Shown here in pieces: positions 7,201 to 13,635 of a stretch of 13,646 bases of DNA. The notes below the pieces were generated by a model. It did not search any database, was not told the origin of the DNA, and worked only from the letters and a program-made list of their open reading frames with translations. Source of the stretch: Clostridia bacterium (GTDB taxonomy: Bacteria > Bacillota > Clostridia > Christensenellales > Aristaeellaceae). The stretch covers positions 1 to 13,646 of the forward strand of contig JAEDKS010000051.1 in the NCBI GenBank assembly GCA_016295665.1, written 5' to 3'. Position 1 is the first letter of the stretch, and each line of letters opens with the position of its first letter. Position numbers and translations under genes: made by a program.

Positions 7201-8013
7201 TTAGAGGGAAACCTTCTTGTCCAGCATCCAGCCGCAGCCAAAGAGGGAGCCCAGGAGACACACCAGGCTGATGCAGGCATGGGGCAGCATGAGGGGAATC
7301 AGCTCGTTCAGGCCGGAGACCATCTCCCGGGTCTGGGTGCTGCTGAGGTTTTCGGCGTACAGCACCAGCTCCTGCGCCGGGGAGGGGAACAGCCCCTGCA
7401 GCCGACCCAGCAGATATTCCAGCGCCACAAACAGCAGGAGGGCCACCAGGCTGCGTCCCTTCCTGTCGCGCAGCAGCGTGTGGCTGAGGGTGATCGCCAG
7501 GTACGCCAAGGCGAAGAAGCGGAGCAGGGACAGGAGCGCGGTGATGAGCGTCACGGCGATGAACAGCCCCATTTGATTCAGGTACAGCCCCATCTGGGAC
7601 AGCAGGGTGTCAGCCATGCGAAGCAGCCGCTCCAGGTCGCCGTTGCGGGCAAAGAACAGCGTCACGTTCAGTCCGGCGAGCAGCAGGCATGCCGCGCCGA
7701 TGAGCAGCCCGTTGACAAAGGTGTAGACATACTTGGAGGCCATGATCTTCAGGCCGGAGTTGGGCGTCATGAAGATGAGATAGGCGCTTCTGCTTTTCAG
7801 CTCGCCGGCATAGGTGGTCAGGCCGCGCACGAACACGAAGATCATGGCGGCGTAGACGCAGATGGCCATGAGGAGCATGGCGTAGGCCATGTGGTCGGTG
7901 TTGTTCAGCACCATGGCCCCCAGGAAGTAGATCTCCACCGCGCCCACCACCGCCGCGAGCACCAGCAGCGCCGTCAGCGACTTGCGGAACTCGTATTTCA
8001 GCAGCTTCAGCAT
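7201..8013 (-). CDS. ABC-2-type transporter permease
   Basis: The 270-residue membrane protein has about six hydrophobic segments (roughly 14-36, 42-63, 98-120, 147-178, 187-203 and 240-262) and the N-terminal MLKLLKYEFRKS segment common in Firmicute ABC-2 permeases paired with YtrB/GldA-like ATPases. It would form the membrane channel with the ATPase encoded just upstream. The two genes overlap by 7 nt and the ribosome site GGAGGT (8025-8020) lies inside the end of the ATPase gene, 6 nt from the ATG. Substrate is unknown; such pairs often export peptides, lipids or drugs. Its place inside the pyrimidine operon, directly ahead of pyrB, is unusual and could be incidental co-transcription or a link to nucleobase or precursor traffic; the sequence does not decide. 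Confidence 0.87.
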   Translation of the reverse strand: MLKLLKYEFRKSLTALLVLAAVVGAVEIYFLGAMVLNNTDHMAYAMLLMAICVYAAMIFVFVRGLTTYAGELKSRSAYLIFMTPNSGLKIMASKYVYTFVNGLLIGAACLLLAGLNVTLFFARNGDLERLLRMADTLLSQMGLYLNQMGLFIAVTLITALLSLLRFFALAYLAITLSHTLLRDRKGRSLVALLLFVALEYLLGRLQGLFPSPAQELVLYAENLSSTQTREMVSGLNELIPLMLPHACISLVCLLGSLFGCGWMLDKKVSL

Positions 8014-8717
8014 GGTTTCACCTCCGCTTCCGACATGCCGCCGTAGATCTTCAGGTACAGCTCGGTCAGCGTCCCCTCCCGGGAGAGCTGTTGGAGGCTG
8101 CCCGACTTCACGATGACGCCGTTTTGCATGAACAGCGCCTCGTCCAGCAGCCCCTCTACCTCCTCCACCAGATGGGTGGAGAGCAGCATGATGCGACCGG
8201 CGTCCCGGCGGCGGCTGATTTCCTCAATGACCTGGGTGCGGGTGAGGATGTCCACGCCGTTGAGCGGCTCGTCGAACATCATCAGCTCCGCGTCCCGGCT
8301 GAGGGTCAGCGCCAGACGCAGCTTGGCGTTCATGCCCGAGGAGAGCTGGCGAACCTTGTCCTTAGGGTTCAGCTGCATCCGGGTGAGCATCTCCGCGTAC
8401 CGGTCGCGCCCGAAGTCCTCAAAGAAGTCCGCGTAGTACTTCCCCGCGTCCTGAATGGACATGTAGCTGTAGAAGTAGCTCTCCGTGGGCATGTAGGCGA
8501 TGTGGCGCTTGGTTTCCGGGCCGATGGGCGTACCGTTCAGGCGGATGTCGCCGCTGGTGGGCTTGGTCAGCCCGGCGATCATCTTCATCAGCGTGGTCTT
8601 GCCGGAGCCGTTGGGGCCCAGCAGCGCATAGGTTTTCCCGGGCTCAAGCGTCAGCGATACGCCGTCCACCGCCCGGTGTCCCGCATAGATGCGGCTGAGG
8701 GAGGTACATGTCAGCAT
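8007..8717 (-). CDS. ABC transporter ATP-binding protein
   Basis: A single 236-residue nucleotide-binding domain with Walker A GPNGSGKT (34-41), signature LSSGMNAKLR (from 125), Walker B LMMFDE (145-150) and the switch His182 in STHLVEE. It hydrolyses ATP on the cytoplasmic face to drive the adjacent permease. The Q-loop position reads YMPTES, with Thr77 where Gln is usual; this replacement occurs in some ABC-2-associated ATPases but is worth noting. The C-terminal region after 190 is short and typical for the YtrB/CcmA-like group. The ATG at 8717 has AAAGGAA about 11-13 nt upstream, a longish spacing. It follows the 162-aa unknown gene after 60 nt in which I see neither a promoter nor a convincing terminator, so it is likely part of the pyr transcript. 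Confidence 0.92.
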   Translation of the reverse strand: MLTCTSLSRIYAGHRAVDGVSLTLEPGKTYALLGPNGSGKTTLMKMIAGLTKPTSGDIRLNGTPIGPETKRHIAYMPTESYFYSYMSIQDAGKYYADFFEDFGRDRYAEMLTRMQLNPKDKVRQLSSGMNAKLRLALTLSRDAELMMFDEPLNGVDILTRTQVIEEISRRRDAGRIMLLSTHLVEEVEGLLDEALFMQNGVIVKSGSLQQLSREGTLTELYLKIYGGMSEAEVKPC

Positions 8718-8777
8718 AGGGATTCCGATTCCTTTCCGTCAGGCTTCCAGCCCGGGGGCGCAGGCGGGGCGCTCCGG

Positions 8778-9266
8778 TTACGATGCTTCCTTGCCGGGCC
8801 TTTCGCGGCAGGTGAGGGAGAGCAGCACCTGCTCCATGGACACCCAGCCCAGGTACCGGGGACGGGCCTTGCCCCGGAGCGGGTAGAGCCGGGGCAGGAT
8901 CAGGTAGTGATCCTCCCGCACCACGTTCCAGGCGTACAGCACATCGCCGCAGCCCAGGGATAGGGCGCAGAAGCCCTCCTCCCGGGGCGTGCCGTCGGGG
9001 GCCTCCGGCGCGTAGGCGTAGAGCACCAGCGCCCCCTCGGCAGGGATGTCCTGACGCAGGGTCATGCGGCAGCGGCTGATGAGCTCCTGGGCGGAGCGCA
9101 CGGCAAGCTGTACGCCGCCGCTGGCAAGCGCCTCCGCCACAAAGGGAAAGCCCTGCTCCGGGCCCCCGGGGGTGCCCAGCCGCGTCCAGCCCCAGGCGAT
9201 GGCCCTGGCGGTGATGTCCCGCACCTGCTCGGGCCGGAAGCGCCCGTTCACGCGGGGGCCGGTCAT
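8778..9266 (-). CDS. Hypothetical protein in the pyr operon, coupled to pyrE
   Basis: I do not recognise this 162-residue protein. It has no membrane segment or signal peptide and is likely cytoplasmic. Visible features are a basic N-terminal region (MTGPRVNGRFRPEQVRDITA), a Gly/Pro-rich turn (GTPGGPEQGFPF), a middle with alternating hydrophobic residues, and an aromatic-rich second half (GDVLYAWNVVREDHYLILPR, then RYLGWVSMEQVLLSL). No catalytic signature is evident. The ATG overlaps the pyrE stop (ATGA, 9263-9266) and lacks a good ribosome site of its own, so expression probably depends on termination of pyrE translation. Codon use resembles its neighbours, which supports a genuine gene rather than a chance frame. 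The coupling hints at a role linked to pyrimidine supply but proves nothing. Confidence 0.75.
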   Translation of the reverse strand: MTGPRVNGRFRPEQVRDITARAIAWGWTRLGTPGGPEQGFPFVAEALASGGVQLAVRSAQELISRCRMTLRQDIPAEGALVLYAYAPEAPDGTPREEGFCALSLGCGDVLYAWNVVREDHYLILPRLYPLRGKARPRYLGWVSMEQVLLSLTCRERPGKEAS

Positions 9267-9895
9267 TTGTTCATCCAGCTTTCATCGGAGGGATTGGCGC
9301 GGAACTTCTTCAGGCGCTCGATGTCCTCCGGCTTGATGTAGCCCTCCTCGGCGGCGACCTCGCACAGCACGTCGAAGTTCGACAGGCTGTGGTTGATGAC
9401 GTTCGCGGCAGAGAGCCGGTCAAGGCCCTTCTGCATGCCGTAGGTGAAGATGGACGCCACGCCCAGCACCTCGGCACCGGCCTCCCGCAGCACGTCCACC
9501 ACCTCCAGCACGGAGCCGCCGGTGGAGATCAGATCCTCCACCACCACGACCTTCTGACCGGGCAGCAGCTTGCCCTCGATCTGGTTGCCGCGCCCGTGAT
9601 CCTTGTGACCGGAGCGGACGTAGCCCATGGGCAGGCCCATCAGGTGGGCGGTGATGGCGGCATGGGCGATGCCGGCGGTGGAGGTGCCCTCCAGCACCTC
9701 GACCTCGGGATAGTACTGCTCGATGATGGCCTTCAGGCCCTCCTCCACATGGGTGCGTACCTGGGGCGCGGTCAGGGTCAGGCGGTTGTCGCAGTAGATG
9801 GGGCTCTTGATGCCGCTGGCCCAGGTGAAGGGCTGGTCGGGACGGAGAAATACGGCGCCGATGGACAGAAGGTCCTTGGCAATCTGCTTTTCCAT
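9263..9895 (-). CDS. pyrE: Orotate phosphoribosyltransferase
   Basis: The 210-residue enzyme joins orotate to PRPP, giving orotidine 5'-monophosphate. It is the Bacillus/Clostridium-type PyrE: the N-terminal GAVFLRPDQPFTWASGIKSP and CDNR segments bind orotate, the loop RSGHKDHGRGNQIEG carries catalytic basic residues, and the PRPP-binding motif VVVVEDLISTGGS spans 116-128 with the acidic pair Glu120-Asp121. The ATG at 9895 has AAAGGAG (9911-9905) 9 nt upstream. It lies 39 nt after pyrF and overlaps the unknown 162-aa gene by 4 nt. Only the end of the protein (about 185-210) is variable in the family. Confidence 0.97.
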   Translation of the reverse strand: MEKQIAKDLLSIGAVFLRPDQPFTWASGIKSPIYCDNRLTLTAPQVRTHVEEGLKAIIEQYYPEVEVLEGTSTAGIAHAAITAHLMGLPMGYVRSGHKDHGRGNQIEGKLLPGQKVVVVEDLISTGGSVLEVVDVLREAGAEVLGVASIFTYGMQKGLDRLSAANVINHSLSNFDVLCEVAAEEGYIKPEDIERLKKFRANPSDESWMNK

Positions 9896-9934
9896 GATGC
9901 TTCGCTCCTTTATGTCAATCTGAATGGGAAGGAA

Positions 9935-10633
9935 TTACTCGCCCAGGAATTCGCGGCAGCAGCGCTCGTAGGCGGCGACCGGGTCGGGGGCGGCGGTGAT
10001 GGGCCGGCCCACCACGATGTAGTCGCTGGCCTTTCGCGCCTTCTCGGGGGTCATGATGCGCACCTGATCGCCCGCGTCGCCGTCGGCGAAGCGGATGCCG
10101 GGGGTCACGGTCAGGAAGTCGGGGCCGCAGGCCTCCTTGACCAGCGCAGCCTCCAGCGGCGAGCAGACTACGCCCGGCAGCCCGGCGGCCTTGGCGTTGC
10201 GGGCGTAGGCCTTCACGGTCTCGGGCATGGTGGCGTCAATGAGCAGCTCCTGCCGCATGCGCTCCTCGCTGGTGGAGGTGAGCTGGGTCACCGCCAGCAG
10301 GGTGGCGCAGGAGCCGTCCTCCTTCGTCAGGCCCTCCTTCGCGGCCTCCATCATGGCGATGGTGCCGGCGGCGTGGAGGTTGGTCATGTCCACGTCCAGC
10401 CGGGACAGGACGCGCATGGCCTTCTTGACGGTGTTGGGGATGTCGTGCAGCTTCAGGTCCAGGAAGATTTTGTGGCCCCGGGCCTTGATCTCCCGCACGA
10501 TGTCGGGCCCCTCGGCATAGTACAGCTCCATGCCGATCTTCACATAGGGCTTGCGTCCGGTGAACTGGTCGAGGAAGGCCAGGGTCTTTTCCTTGTTCTC
10601 GAAGTCGAGGGCGATGATGACGTCATGGGGCAT
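9935..10633 (-). CDS. pyrF: Orotidine 5'-phosphate decarboxylase
   Basis: This enzyme decarboxylates OMP to UMP, the last step of the pathway. The 232-residue TIM barrel shows the invariant charged network: Asp10 in IALDF, Lys32 in VKIG, and Asp59, Lys61 and Asp64 in FLDLKLHDIPNT, plus the phosphate-binding VTPGIR and VVGRPIT near the C-terminus. The open frame continues to an ATG at 10651, but the start at 10633 is preferred: AAGGAGGA (10648-10641) sits exactly 7 nt before it, whereas the upstream ATG abuts that site and adds six residues outside the conserved fold. It follows pyrD by 36 nt and precedes pyrE by 39 nt, the widest spacings among the five leading pyr genes. Confidence 0.97.
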   Translation of the reverse strand: MPHDVIIALDFENKEKTLAFLDQFTGRKPYVKIGMELYYAEGPDIVREIKARGHKIFLDLKLHDIPNTVKKAMRVLSRLDVDMTNLHAAGTIAMMEAAKEGLTKEDGSCATLLAVTQLTSTSEERMRQELLIDATMPETVKAYARNAKAAGLPGVVCSPLEAALVKEACGPDFLTVTPGIRFADGDAGDQVRIMTPEKARKASDYIVVGRPITAAPDPVAAYERCCREFLGE

Positions 10634-10640
10634 GATGCTT

Positions 10641-10648
10641 TCCTCCTT
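10641..10648 (-). promoter_or_regulatory. Ribosome binding site that sets the pyrF start
   Basis: AAGGAGGA on the minus strand (10648 to 10641) is a near-perfect anti-16S complement with a 7-nt spacer to the ATG at 10633. An in-frame ATG at 10651-10649 lies immediately before it and therefore cannot use it, so the shorter PyrF is the supported product. Confidence 0.85.
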
Positions 10649-10669
10649 CATACGGTTCGGACTGCCCGA

Positions 10670-11578
10670 TTAAATCCGCTGGATGTCGGACAGGCGGTCG
10701 ATGTGCAGCTTTTCCATCTCGCCGGGCAGGGCCTCGATGATGTCCCGGCAGGCGGTGGGGTTCACCAGGTTTGCCGCGCCCACCTGCACGGCGCGGGCGC
10801 CCGCCATCATCATCTCGATGACGTCCCGGGCTGTGGTGACGCCGCCCATGCCGATGACGGGAATCTTCACGGCCCCCGTCACCTGATAGACCATGCGCAC
10901 CGCCACCGGGAATACGCCGGGGCCCGAGTACCCGCCCATCACGTTCGCCAGCACCGGGCGGCGGCGCTGCAGGTCGATGCGCATGCCCAGCAGCGTGTTG
11001 ATGAGGGACAGGCCGTCCGCGCCGGCGTCCTCACAGGCGCGGGCGATGGACACGATGTCCGTCACGTTGGGCGACAGCTTGATGTAGACCGGCTTGGTAG
11101 CGACCTTCTTCACCGCGGCGGTGATGGCGGCTGCGGCCTCGCAGCTGGTGCCGAAGGCCATGCCGCCGCCGTGGACGTTGGGGCAGGAGATGTTGATCTC
11201 CAGAATCGCCACCTGCTCCGCCTCCGTCAGGCGCTCCACCGCGTAGACGTAGTCCTCCACGGAGAAGCCGCTGATGTTGGCGATGATGGGCTTGTGGAAG
11301 ATGCTGCGCAGGCGGGGCAGCTCATCCTGAAGCACGTGCTCCACGCCCGGGTTCTGCAGCCCCACGCTGTTGAGCATGCCCGCCGGGCACTCGGCGATGC
11401 GCGGGGTGGGATTGCCGAAGCGCGCCTCCCGGGTGGTGCCCTTGAAGGACAGGCTGCCCAGGATGTTGATGTCGTAGTAGGGGGTGAACTCCTGACCGAA
11501 GCCGAAGGTGCCGCTGGCGGGGATGACCGGATTGTCCAGACGCACGCCGGAGAGGGTCACGGACAGGTCCTTTACCAT
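10670..11578 (-). CDS. pyrD: Dihydroorotate dehydrogenase B, catalytic subunit (class 1B)
   Basis: The 302-residue FMN enzyme oxidises dihydroorotate to orotate and passes electrons to the PyrK partner, ultimately to NAD+. It is a soluble class 1 enzyme: no N-terminal membrane helix, NPVIPASGTFGFGQEF at the start, NSVGLQNPGV, and the catalytic loop INISCPNVHGGG with Cys132 as the class 1 base (class 2 enzymes have serine). FMN-binding segments IPVIGMGGV and GARAVQVGAANL lie towards the C-terminus. Assignment to 1B rather than 1A rests on the adjacent pyrK, which overlaps by 7 nt. AAGGAGG (11592-11586) with a 7-nt spacer supports the ATG at 11578. Confidence 0.97.
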   Translation of the reverse strand: MVKDLSVTLSGVRLDNPVIPASGTFGFGQEFTPYYDINILGSLSFKGTTREARFGNPTPRIAECPAGMLNSVGLQNPGVEHVLQDELPRLRSIFHKPIIANISGFSVEDYVYAVERLTEAEQVAILEINISCPNVHGGGMAFGTSCEAAAAITAAVKKVATKPVYIKLSPNVTDIVSIARACEDAGADGLSLINTLLGMRIDLQRRRPVLANVMGGYSGPGVFPVAVRMVYQVTGAVKIPVIGMGGVTTARDVIEMMMAGARAVQVGAANLVNPTACRDIIEALPGEMEKLHIDRLSDIQRI

Positions 11579-12294
11579 AGAATCTCCTCCTTCACCAGCA
11601 CGGGGCCGTCCTTGCAGATGCGCTTGTAGCCGCCCTTCACCTTCACGGTGCAGCCCATGCAGGCGCCGAAGCCGCAGCCCATGCGCTCCTCAAAGCTGAA
11701 CTGACCGGGGCAGGCGGTGGCCTGATCCAGCGCCTTCAGCATGGGCAGGGGGCCGCAGGCGCAGAGGCTGTCGAAGGTCAGGCCGGGCAGGGCGTCGGTC
11801 ACAAGCCCCCGGATGCCTGCGGAGCCGTCCAGGGTGGTCAGCACGAAGGGAGCGCCCAGCGCCTCCACCGCGTCCCGCAGGAACACCTCCTGCGCGGAGC
11901 CGAAGCCTGCCAGCACCGTGGGGTGCTTGCCCTCGGCGAGCAGCGTGCGGCACAGGCCGATCATGGGGGGCAGGCCCACGCCGCCGCCCACCAGCAGGGG
12001 ACGGTCGCCGCAGGCGGCGGTGTCAAAGCCGTTGCCCAGCCCCGTCAGCAGATCCAGGGTCATGCCGGGGGCGTAGGTGGTCATGGCGTCGGTGCCCTGT
12101 CCCACCACCTTGTAAACCAGCGTCAGGCGCTCCGCGTCCCAGTCGCAGACGGAGATGGGGCGTCGCAGATAGAAGCCGGGCAGCTGCACCTGCACGAACT
12201 GCCCCGGGCGGGTGATGGCGGCGGTGTCACCCCGCAGCACCATGCGCCAGACCAGCGCGGTCAGCGGCTGATTGGATTCAAGGGTGAAGGTCAT
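11572..12294 (-). CDS. pyrK: Dihydroorotate dehydrogenase B, electron transfer subunit
   Basis: The 240-residue iron-sulfur flavoprotein completes the PyrD2-PyrK2 complex, carrying electrons from PyrD to NAD+. The FAD-binding motif RRPISV is at 44-49, the NAD-binding glycine motif GGGVGLPP at 103-110, and the [2Fe-2S] cysteines are Cys207, Cys212, Cys215 and Cys227 in the order C-x4-C-x2-C-x11-C. The N-terminus is a few residues shorter than in Bacillus. GGAAAGGAG (12310-12302) lies 7 nt before the ATG, inside the end of pyrC, and the genes overlap by ATGA (12291-12294); at the other end it overlaps pyrD by 7 nt, so PyrK and PyrD output should be balanced by coupling. Confidence 0.97.
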   Translation of the reverse strand: MTFTLESNQPLTALVWRMVLRGDTAAITRPGQFVQVQLPGFYLRRPISVCDWDAERLTLVYKVVGQGTDAMTTYAPGMTLDLLTGLGNGFDTAACGDRPLLVGGGVGLPPMIGLCRTLLAEGKHPTVLAGFGSAQEVFLRDAVEALGAPFVLTTLDGSAGIRGLVTDALPGLTFDSLCACGPLPMLKALDQATACPGQFSFEERMGCGFGACMGCTVKVKGGYKRICKDGPVLVKEEILW

Positions 12295-13577
12295 GCGTTT
12301 GCTCCTTTCCGCCCGTCATAGGCGATGCGGCTGCCGCAGATGGTCAGGCGGCAGGCCGCGTGAACCTCCCAGCCCGCAAAGGGCGTGGCGCGGCCCATCG
12401 ACAGGAAGGTGTCCGGGTCGATGGTCTCCCGCACATGCAGGTCGAACACGGTGATCTCCGCCCGCTGTCCCACCTGCAGCCCGCCGTCCAGCCCGAAGCG
12501 CTTCCTCGGCGCGTCGGTCATGGCCCGCAGCAGCGTGTCCAGGGGCAGCAGGCCCTTCTCCACCAGATGGGTGTAGAGCAGCGGGAACGCCGTCTCGATG
12601 CCCACGATGCCCATGGCGGAGCCCCGCAGACCACGGCTCTTTTCCTCGGCGGCGTGGGGAGCGTGGTCGGTGGCGATCATGTCGATGGTGCCGTCCCGCA
12701 GGCCCGTTAGCAGGGCGTCCCTGTCCGCAGCGTCCCGCAGGGGCGGGTTCATCTTGAAGCGGCCCTCGTCCCGCAGGTCGTCCTGACAGAGCAGCAGGTA
12801 GTGGGGCGCGGTTTCACAGGTGATGTTCACACCCTCCGCCTTGGCCCGGCGGATAGCCTCCACGCTCTCCCTGCAGCTGACGTGGCACACATGGTAGGCG
12901 CAGCCCGTCTCCCGGCAGAGGGCGATGTCCCGGACGATGGGGCCCCACTCGCTCTCGGAGGGGATGCCGGGGATGCCGTGGTCGCGGGCGTAGCTGCCCT
13001 CGTGGATGGCGCCGCCCGGGGGAATCAGCGAGGTGTCCTCGCAGTGGGCGGCGATGATGCTGCCCACCTCCCGGCAGCGGCGCATGGCCTCCCGCATGGT
13101 GTCCGCGGTGCGCACGCCGCGCCCGTCATCGGAGAAGCCGCAGACCCGGCCCGCCAGCGCCGCCATGTCCACCAGCTCGCCCTCGCCGCGCTGCCCCTTC
13201 GTGATGGCGGCGTAGGGCAGGACGCGGATGACCGCGTCCCGGGCGATGAGCGCCTCCTCCGCCTGCAGATGCTCCGGGGAATCGGGCACCGGGTTCAGGT
13301 TCGGCATGGCGCACACGGTGGTGCAGCCGCCCCGGGCGCAGGCGCGGCTGCCCGTGGCGATGGTCTCCTTATAAGAAAAACCCGGCTCACGAAGATGCGT
13401 ATGCACATCTGCGAAGCCGGGAAAAAGAGCAAGTCCGTCAATGTCCAAAACAACGTCCGAGGGGCGGGAAGCAATACCTTCCTGACAGGCGGTGACGATG
13501 CCGTCCGTGATCTCCACGTCCGTTTTCCGCCAGCTGCCGCCGTCGTACCTCAGGCCACCCTTGAGCAGCATTCGCAC
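12291..13577 (-). CDS. pyrC: Dihydroorotase (class I)
   Basis: The 428-residue zinc amidohydrolase cyclises carbamoyl aspartate to dihydroorotate. Likely metal and catalytic residues are all visible: His59 and His61 in DVHTHLREPG, Asp151 in FSDDGRGV, His178 in AAHCED, His232 in YHVCHVSC and Asp304 in IATDHAPH. MPNLNPVPD is the usual substrate-binding segment. It is the first gene of the operon. The start is a GTG at 13577 with CAAAGGAGG (13593-13585) 7 nt upstream; an in-frame ATG two codons later (13571) has a 13-nt spacing and is the alternative. Codons about 33-69 are markedly richer in A/T-ending choices than the rest of the gene, and they contain a terminator-like hairpin (13381-13421), described separately. 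Confidence 0.97.
   Translation of the reverse strand: MRMLLKGGLRYDGGSWRKTDVEITDGIVTACQEGIASRPSDVVLDIDGLALFPGFADVHTHLREPGFSYKETIATGSRACARGGCTTVCAMPNLNPVPDSPEHLQAEEALIARDAVIRVLPYAAITKGQRGEGELVDMAALAGRVCGFSDDGRGVRTADTMREAMRRCREVGSIIAAHCEDTSLIPPGGAIHEGSYARDHGIPGIPSESEWGPIVRDIALCRETGCAYHVCHVSCRESVEAIRRAKAEGVNITCETAPHYLLLCQDDLRDEGRFKMNPPLRDAADRDALLTGLRDGTIDMIATDHAPHAAEEKSRGLRGSAMGIVGIETAFPLLYTHLVEKGLLPLDTLLRAMTDAPRKRFGLDGGLQVGQRAEITVFDLHVRETIDPDTFLSMGRATPFAGWEVHAACRLTICGSRIAYDGRKGANA
13371..13426 (-). promoter_or_regulatory. Terminator-like hairpin inside pyrC, candidate attenuator
   Basis: Read on the minus strand, TTTTT (13426-13422) leads directly into a 41-nt hairpin (13421-13381): outer arms CCCGGCT/AGCCGGG (7 bp), a U-G pair, a bulge and two further pairs, then an inner 7-bp stem AGATGTG/CGCATCT (one U-G) closed by a CATA loop; TTTTTCTTAT follows at once. 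This is the layout of an intrinsic terminator, in the sense direction only, since the plus strand has A tracts instead. It lies at codons 53-66, about 180 nt from the predicted transcription start. Part of the symmetry comes from two conserved Pro-Gly-Phe segments in the protein, so coincidence is possible. The inference is a UTP-responsive, translation-coupled attenuator; function is unproven. Confidence 0.5.
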
Positions 13578-13584
13578 GGGCCAT

Positions 13585-13593
13585 CCTCCTTTG
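13585..13593 (-). promoter_or_regulatory. Ribosome binding site favouring the GTG start of pyrC
   Basis: CAAAGGAGG on the minus strand (13593 to 13585) lies 7 nt before GTG 13577 and 13 nt before the in-frame ATG 13571. The ATG at 13584 directly after it is out of frame and too close to be used. Confidence 0.8.
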
Positions 13594-13606
13594 CTTGTTC
13601 CGATCT

Positions 13607-13635
13607 ATTATAGCGGATTGTCCCCGGCAGGTCAA
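13607..13635 (-). promoter_or_regulatory. Housekeeping sigma-factor promoter of the pyr operon
   Basis: On the minus strand, TTGACC (13635-13630) and a perfect TATAAT (13612-13607) are separated by exactly 17 nt, a near-consensus vegetative promoter. Transcription should begin near 13599-13600, giving a leader of about 22 nt before the GTG of pyrC. No room exists for a PyrR-binding antiterminator or riboswitch, and no operator palindrome is apparent in the bases available. Anything beyond 13646 is outside the window. Confidence 0.88.

Noticed and set aside
8718..8777. Small hairpin (CGGGCT, GGA loop, AGCCTG) between the unknown gene and the ABC ATPase as a terminator
   Set aside because: The stem is six pairs including a wobble and no T tract follows on the minus strand, so termination is unlikely.
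6385..8963. Long plus-strand frames opposite pyrB and the ABC genes (6385-8046 and 8091-8963)
   Set aside because: Same artefact: low-complexity His/Gly/Gln/Val-rich translations with no ribosome site, antisense to well-supported genes.
9389..11629. A very long plus-strand open frame of 746 codons opposite pyrE, pyrF and pyrD
   Set aside because: It is the mirror of three clearly recognisable pyr genes; its translation is His/Gly/Ala/Gln-rich without any domain, as expected opposite G/C-ending codons.
13376..13426. The pyrC hairpin as a plus-strand terminator or antisense RNA end
   Set aside because: On the plus strand the stem is flanked by A tracts, not T tracts, and no plus-strand gene precedes it.
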